Made by a program: the position numbers and the translations under genes
Assembly (NCBI GenBank): GCA_964598005.1
Contig: CAZRAL010000078.1
Location: 1 to 7,536 of the forward strand
Length of the DNA: 7,536 nucleotides
Source: CAZRAL01 sp964598005
GTDB lineage: Bacteria; Pseudomonadota; Gammaproteobacteria; Burkholderiales; Usitatibacteraceae
Direction of reading: 5' to 3'
Shown here: positions 4,237-7,536 of the stretch, piece after piece
Position numbering within the stretch: position 1 is the first letter of the stretch
Layout: every line of letters begins with the position of its first letter
Notes under the pieces: model-generated
Database searches by the model: none
What the model was told of the DNA's origin: nothing
Seen by the model: only the letters and a program-made list of their open reading frames with translations

Positions 4237-6147
4237 TTAGCTTGCGGTTTTGTGCCGTGCGGCATGGGCGGCAGATTCGCGCACTAGCCATTCACGTATC
4301 GAACGAGCAATACCCCCCTTGTTCAGCCCGCAATCGGCCAGTAGAAGGGCAGGGTCACCATGTTCCACGAATTGATCGGGCAACCCCAGTTGCAGCACCG
4401 GCACACTCAAGCCTTGCGCCTGTAGCGATTCGAGTACCGCACTGCCTGCACCACCCATGATCGCATTTTCCTCTATCGTCACCAGATAAGCATGCGTGGT
4501 GGCTAGCTTGAAAACAAGTTCGTCGTCGATAGGTTTGACGAAGCGCATGTTGGCAACACCGGTATTCAATTCTTCGCCAGCATCGGTGGCGGGCTTGACC
4601 ATTGAACCAAAAGCAAGGATTGCGATTCGTTTGGATTCGTATCCCTTGATTTCGCGCACCATTACACCTTTGCCAATGGGCAATGCGCTCATTTCCTGTT
4701 GAATCTCGACGCCCGGCCCAGTACCTCGCGGGTAGCGGATCGTAGCCGGGCTATCGAGCATAAAGCCCGTGTAAAGCATTTGCCGGCACTCGTTTTCGTC
4801 GGCTGGTGTCATAACCGTCATATTGGGAATACAACGTACATAGGAAATGTCGTAGGCTCCATGGTGTGTCGGACCATCCGCCCCCACTAGCCCCCCCCGA
4901 TCAAGCGCAAAAACCACAGGCAGGTTTTGCAGTGCGACATCGTGAATCAACTGATCGTAGGCGCGCTGCAAAAAGGTGGAATAAATCGCCACCACAGGTT
5001 TCAAACCATCCGCCGCCATGCCTGCGGCAAAAGTCACCGCATGCTGCTCGGCAATCGCCACGTCGAAGTAACGGTCCGGGAATTGTTGCGAAAACTTGAC
5101 CAGTCCCGACCCTTCCCGCATTGCTGGCGTAATACCAATCAATCGAACATCGGCGCGTGCCATATCGCACAGCCATTCGCCAAAAATCTGGGTATAAGTG
5201 GGCTTCGGTTTGAGATCAGGTGCAGGAGCGGGCTTGACGATGCCGATCTTGGGGTCGAATTTCGAGGGACCATGGTAATTGATGGGATCGTCTTCGGCCA
5301 ATTTGTAGCCCTGGCCTTTGCGCGTGACGACATGTAAAAACTGCGGCCCCTCTAATTTGTGGATATTCGACAGGGTATCGATCAACACATCGAGGTTATG
5401 ACCGTCGATAGGCCCGGTATAGTTAAAGCCAAATTCCTCGAACAAAGTCGAAGGCGTAATCATGCCTTTGGCATGCTCTTCGAAGCGCTTGGCCAACTCT
5501 TTAATGGCAGGAGTATGCGCCAACACCTTTTCCGCTGTTTTCTTGGTTGCCGCATAAAAACGCCCAGACATTAATTTGGCAAGGTAGTTATTCAATGCGC
5601 CGACGTTTTCGGAGATCGACATGTCGTTGTCGTTGAGGATCACCAAAATATTCTCTCGCCCCGCATTGTTCATCGCTTCGAATGCCATGCCCGCTGTCAT
5701 CGCGCCATCGCCGATGATAGCAATTGCCTTGCGGTCGAGACCTTGCTGACGCGCCGCGACCGCCATACCGAGTGCAGCGGAGATGGAGGTCGAAGAGTGA
5801 GCGGTACCAAACGTATCGTAGATACTTTCTTCGCGGCGCGGAAAACCGGCAAGGCCGCCTTTTTGACGTAGTTTTGGCATACCCGCCCGTCGACCCGTCA
5901 GAATCTTGTGCCCATACGTTTGATGACCCACATCCCACACCACACGATCGTTGGGTGTGTCGTAAACATAGTGCAGCGCAATAGTCAGCTCCACCGTGCC
6001 GAGATTGGAGGAAAAATGTCCGCCTGTCGAAGAAACCGATTGCACAATAAATTCGCGCAACTCGTTTGCGAGCTGGGGCAATTCACGCCGTTCCAGCTTG
6101 CGCAGGTCAGCAGGGTCATTAATGGATTCGAGAAGCGGATAACTCAT
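4237..6147 (-). CDS. dxs: 1-deoxy-D-xylulose-5-phosphate synthase
   Basis: Dxs condenses pyruvate and glyceraldehyde 3-phosphate, with thiamine diphosphate and Mg2+, to make 1-deoxyxylulose 5-phosphate and CO2 in the cytoplasm. This is the first step of the MEP pathway to isoprenoids and also feeds thiamine and pyridoxal synthesis. At 636 residues it is full length. TGGHFSSNLG (41-50) holds the conserved His44. GDGAMTAGMAFEAMNNAG (146-163) followed by LNDNDMSISENVG (171-183) is the thiamine diphosphate motif. IAEQHAVTFAAG (365-376) carries the catalytic Glu367. YSTFLQRAYDQ (389-399) and DGPTHHGAYD (424-433, with His428) line the active site. The start at 6147 matches family N-termini and lies 16 bp after the ispA stop, so it belongs to the xseB-ispA-dxs unit. 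A run of eight G on the coding strand at 4891-4898 is noteworthy. Confidence 0.98.
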   Translation of the reverse strand: MSYPLLESINDPADLRKLERRELPQLANELREFIVQSVSSTGGHFSSNLGTVELTIALHYVYDTPNDRVVWDVGHQTYGHKILTGRRAGMPKLRQKGGLAGFPRREESIYDTFGTAHSSTSISAALGMAVAARQQGLDRKAIAIIGDGAMTAGMAFEAMNNAGRENILVILNDNDMSISENVGALNNYLAKLMSGRFYAATKKTAEKVLAHTPAIKELAKRFEEHAKGMITPSTLFEEFGFNYTGPIDGHNLDVLIDTLSNIHKLEGPQFLHVVTRKGQGYKLAEDDPINYHGPSKFDPKIGIVKPAPAPDLKPKPTYTQIFGEWLCDMARADVRLIGITPAMREGSGLVKFSQQFPDRYFDVAIAEQHAVTFAAGMAADGLKPVVAIYSTFLQRAYDQLIHDVALQNLPVVFALDRGGLVGADGPTHHGAYDISYVRCIPNMTVMTPADENECRQMLYTGFMLDSPATIRYPRGTGPGVEIQQEMSALPIGKGVMVREIKGYESKRIAILAFGSMVKPATDAGEELNTGVANMRFVKPIDDELVFKLATTHAYLVTIEENAIMGGAGSAVLESLQAQGLSVPVLQLGLPDQFVEHGDPALLLADCGLNKGGIARSIREWLVRESAAHAARHKTAS

Positions 6148-6163
6148 GCTTATTCTTTATTGA

Positions 6164-7051
6164 TCAGTGTTCCCGTCTTACGACGAATTCCGCCAGTTGG
6201 CGCAGCCGGTCTGCTTTTTCATCGAAATCGTTCAGACCACTCAAGGCATCCTCCAGCAATTCATCGGCAAACCGCTTGGCGGCACCTAAACCCATTAGAC
6301 TGACATAGGTCGGTTTGTTCGCCTCGCTGTCCTTGCCAGCGGTTTTTCCCAATTTTTCAGTATTAGACTCGCAATCCAGAATATCGTCTACTACCTGAAA
6401 TGCCAATCCTACACATTTTGCATAACGATCCAGGCGAGAAAATGCGCTTTCATCGAGCGGTTGGCCACAATAGGCTCCTAGCAATACGGCAGCACGAATC
6501 AACGCTCCTGTCTTCAAAATATGCATATATTCCAATTCGGGCAATGAAAGTGGCTTGTTGACGTTTGCCAAATCGATGGCTTGTCCCCCCGCCATACCGT
6601 GCGAGCCGCAGGCCACGGCAAAAAGCTGGATCATTTTTAGCTGGGTTTCGGCCGAATCGGCAAGTTTGTACTCGCTCATCAACTCAAATGCTTTGGCCTG
6701 CAATGCGTCACCTGCCAGAAGGGCAGTCGCATCGTCAAACTCGACATGACAAGTCGGGCGCCCGCGTCTTAGCACATCGTTATCCATGCACGGTAAATCA
6801 TCGTGCACGAGGGAATAAGCGTGAATCATTTCAGTTGCCGCAGCAACAATTCGTAAACGCAAGGGGTCGGCGTGTGTAACCAGGCCCGCCGCAAAGGTCA
6901 GCATGGGCCGAACCCGCTTCCCTCCTCCCAACGTGGCGTAGCGCATTGCATCGTGCAATCGTTCCGGCTTGGTGGAGGCACTGGGCAGCAATTCCGCGAG
7001 CGCATGCTCGATATCGCCCGTAATGCTGCGGGCCCAATCCTGAAAATCCAT
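6164..7051 (-). CDS. ispA: (2E,6E)-farnesyl diphosphate synthase
   Basis: IspA joins isopentenyl diphosphate with dimethylallyl and then geranyl diphosphate to give farnesyl diphosphate, the precursor of undecaprenyl phosphate and quinone tails. The 295-residue protein has LGGGKRVRP (41-49), the first aspartate-rich motif DDLPCMD (84-90, an expanded DDxxxxD), GDALQAKAFE (114-123), GGQAIDL, and the second motif VDDILD (221-226). An aromatic Tyr79 five residues before the first motif together with the two-residue insertion in it is the bacterial type II farnesyl synthase pattern, which supports a C15 product. ATG 7051 is chosen: AGGG lies six bases upstream. A TTG at 7057 would add two residues and overlap the xseB stop. 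Either way the gene is translationally close to xseB. Confidence 0.97.
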   Translation of the reverse strand: MDFQDWARSITGDIEHALAELLPSASTKPERLHDAMRYATLGGGKRVRPMLTFAAGLVTHADPLRLRIVAAATEMIHAYSLVHDDLPCMDNDVLRRGRPTCHVEFDDATALLAGDALQAKAFELMSEYKLADSAETQLKMIQLFAVACGSHGMAGGQAIDLANVNKPLSLPELEYMHILKTGALIRAAVLLGAYCGQPLDESAFSRLDRYAKCVGLAFQVVDDILDCESNTEKLGKTAGKDSEANKPTYVSLMGLGAAKRFADELLEDALSGLNDFDEKADRLRQLAEFVVRREH

Positions 7052-7053
7052 GC

Positions 7054-7287
7054 TCAACCCTGAAAATCCTTGAGCTCACCGTTTTCCAGCACCTGTATGC
7101 GCTGCTGGGCATTATTGAGCACCTTCTCGCAATAACGGAGAAGTTCGGTGCCGCGTTGGTAGGCAGAGATCGATTCTTCGAGCGGCAACTGCCCATTTTC
7201 CATGCGCTCGACCAAAGTATCGAGCTCAGCCATGGCAGCTTCGAAGGAATCGGGTTCCTTGACGGGGATAGCAACAGATTTAGGCAT
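7054..7287 (-). CDS. xseB: Exodeoxyribonuclease VII small subunit
   Basis: XseB is the small subunit of exonuclease VII, a cytoplasmic nuclease that degrades single-stranded DNA from both ends; several small subunits wrap the large subunit XseA, which is not in this window. The 77-residue length is typical. The diagnostic stretch FEAAMAELDTLVERMENGQL (15-34), then PLEESISAYQRGTELLRYCE and LNNAQQRIQVL (57-67), is a clear family match of two helices. It heads the operon; its stop codon lies two bases before the ispA ATG. No strong Shine-Dalgarno is seen before the ATG at 7287. The pairing of xseB with ispA and dxs is conserved across many proteobacteria without a shared function. Confidence 0.95.
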   Translation of the reverse strand: MPKSVAIPVKEPDSFEAAMAELDTLVERMENGQLPLEESISAYQRGTELLRYCEKVLNNAQQRIQVLENGELKDFQG

Positions 7288-7311
7288 GGTTGATAAACGT
7301 TAAGGTGTTGA

Positions 7312-7320
7312 ATTTTAGCA
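7312..7320 (-). promoter_or_regulatory. Possible extended -10 promoter for xseB-ispA-dxs
   Basis: Reading the minus strand, TGCTAAAAT is an extended -10 (TGn followed by TAAAAT, five of six to TATAAT). No good -35 lies 16-18 bp upstream, as expected for extended -10 promoters. Transcription would begin near 7305, giving an untranslated leader of about 18 bases. Confidence 0.45.
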
Positions 7321-7393
7321 GAAACTTTTTACCGAACAGATATTGTCCCGGTATTCTTGTATCTCGCCAAACATGGGCTTTGTTTTTATCTAT

Positions 7394-7479
7394 TTGATGT
7401 TACGCGCAGGCGAAGCGGCTTCCCTATGAAAATGGCTTTTCCGGTAAAAATGTTTCTCCTCTGCAGTGCGTAACATCAG
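7394..7479. mobile_element. 86-bp inverted-repeat element upstream of xseB (MITE-like remnant)
   Basis: TGATGTTACGC (7395-7405) is an exact inverted repeat of GCGTAACATCA (7468-7478). TTATCTATTT occurs at 7386-7395 and again at 7480-7489, flanking the element as a direct repeat that looks like a target duplication; since its last bases overlap the left end, the duplication may be 8-10 bp. With 8 bp the ends would read TTGATGTTACGC and CTGATGTTACGC. Inside there is no gene. It could instead be a large stem-loop with a regulatory role in the operon leader region. Confidence 0.55.
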
Positions 7480-7536
7480 TTATCTATTTAGTCGTCCCTG
7501 CAAAAGCCCTGACAGCCGCGCCAGCGTTAGCGTTCA

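Noticed and set aside
6831..7274. Minus-strand 147-residue ORF overlapping xseB and ispA
   Set aside because: It is an out-of-frame shadow of two clearly identified genes.
7395..7409. GATGTTACGC(G)CAG similarity to the strong direct repeat in class 1 attI1
   Set aside because: There is no GTTRRRY core in the right position and no cassette after it; the match is short and its inverted partner at 7468-7478 gives a better explanation.
7525..7536. GCGTTAGCG at the window end as a recombination core
   Set aside because: It lacks a visible R'' partner and the window ends; GTTAGCG does not fit GTTRRRY.

Overview
The window looks like part of a betaproteobacterial chromosome (family-level placement is inference). 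The right half carries a minus-strand xseB-ispA-dxs operon in the order usual for Beta- and Gammaproteobacteria. The left half is a plus-strand run of small unrelated genes separated by integron attC sites. No integron integrase is in the window; if one exists it lies upstream of position 1. On this evidence the array is either the start of a sedentary chromosomal integron or an integrase-less attC cluster.

Layout, left to right. Positions 1-60 hold 24-bp-spaced repeats resembling the end of an IS21-type insertion sequence. A possible cassette promoter follows (90-118), then the first recombination core GTTAGGC at 132. Six cassettes follow: (1) a SLOG/TIGR00725-like Rossmann protein, (2) a VOC (glyoxalase-fold) protein, (3) a GNAT acetyltransferase, (4) a second GNAT, (5) a probably exported alpha/beta hydrolase, (6) a three-helix membrane protein. 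The attC sites are at 686-781, 1192-1266, 1674-1799, 2234-about 2327 (decayed), 3108-3358 (interrupted) and 3796-about 3822 (left half only). In cassettes 1, 2, 3 and 6 the 5' core is the exact reverse complement of that cassette's own 3' R'' box, which independently supports the cassette boundaries.

Two small non-coding elements with terminal inverted repeats stand out. A 157-bp element (3195-3351; 17-bp ends matching at 16 positions) sits exactly in the R' core of attC5, with GTT on both sides. An 86-bp element (about 7394-7479) with an 8-10 bp direct flanking repeat lies upstream of xseB.

The right half reads leftward: xseB (exonuclease VII small subunit), ispA (farnesyl diphosphate synthase), dxs (1-deoxyxylulose-5-phosphate synthase), then a small exported protein of unknown role. 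Dxs makes the first dedicated intermediate of the MEP isoprenoid pathway and IspA condenses the C5 products to farnesyl diphosphate, so the two work in one pathway. The cassette array and this operon converge at about 3780-3890. The cassette genes share no evident pathway; each probably acts alone as an accessory trait.
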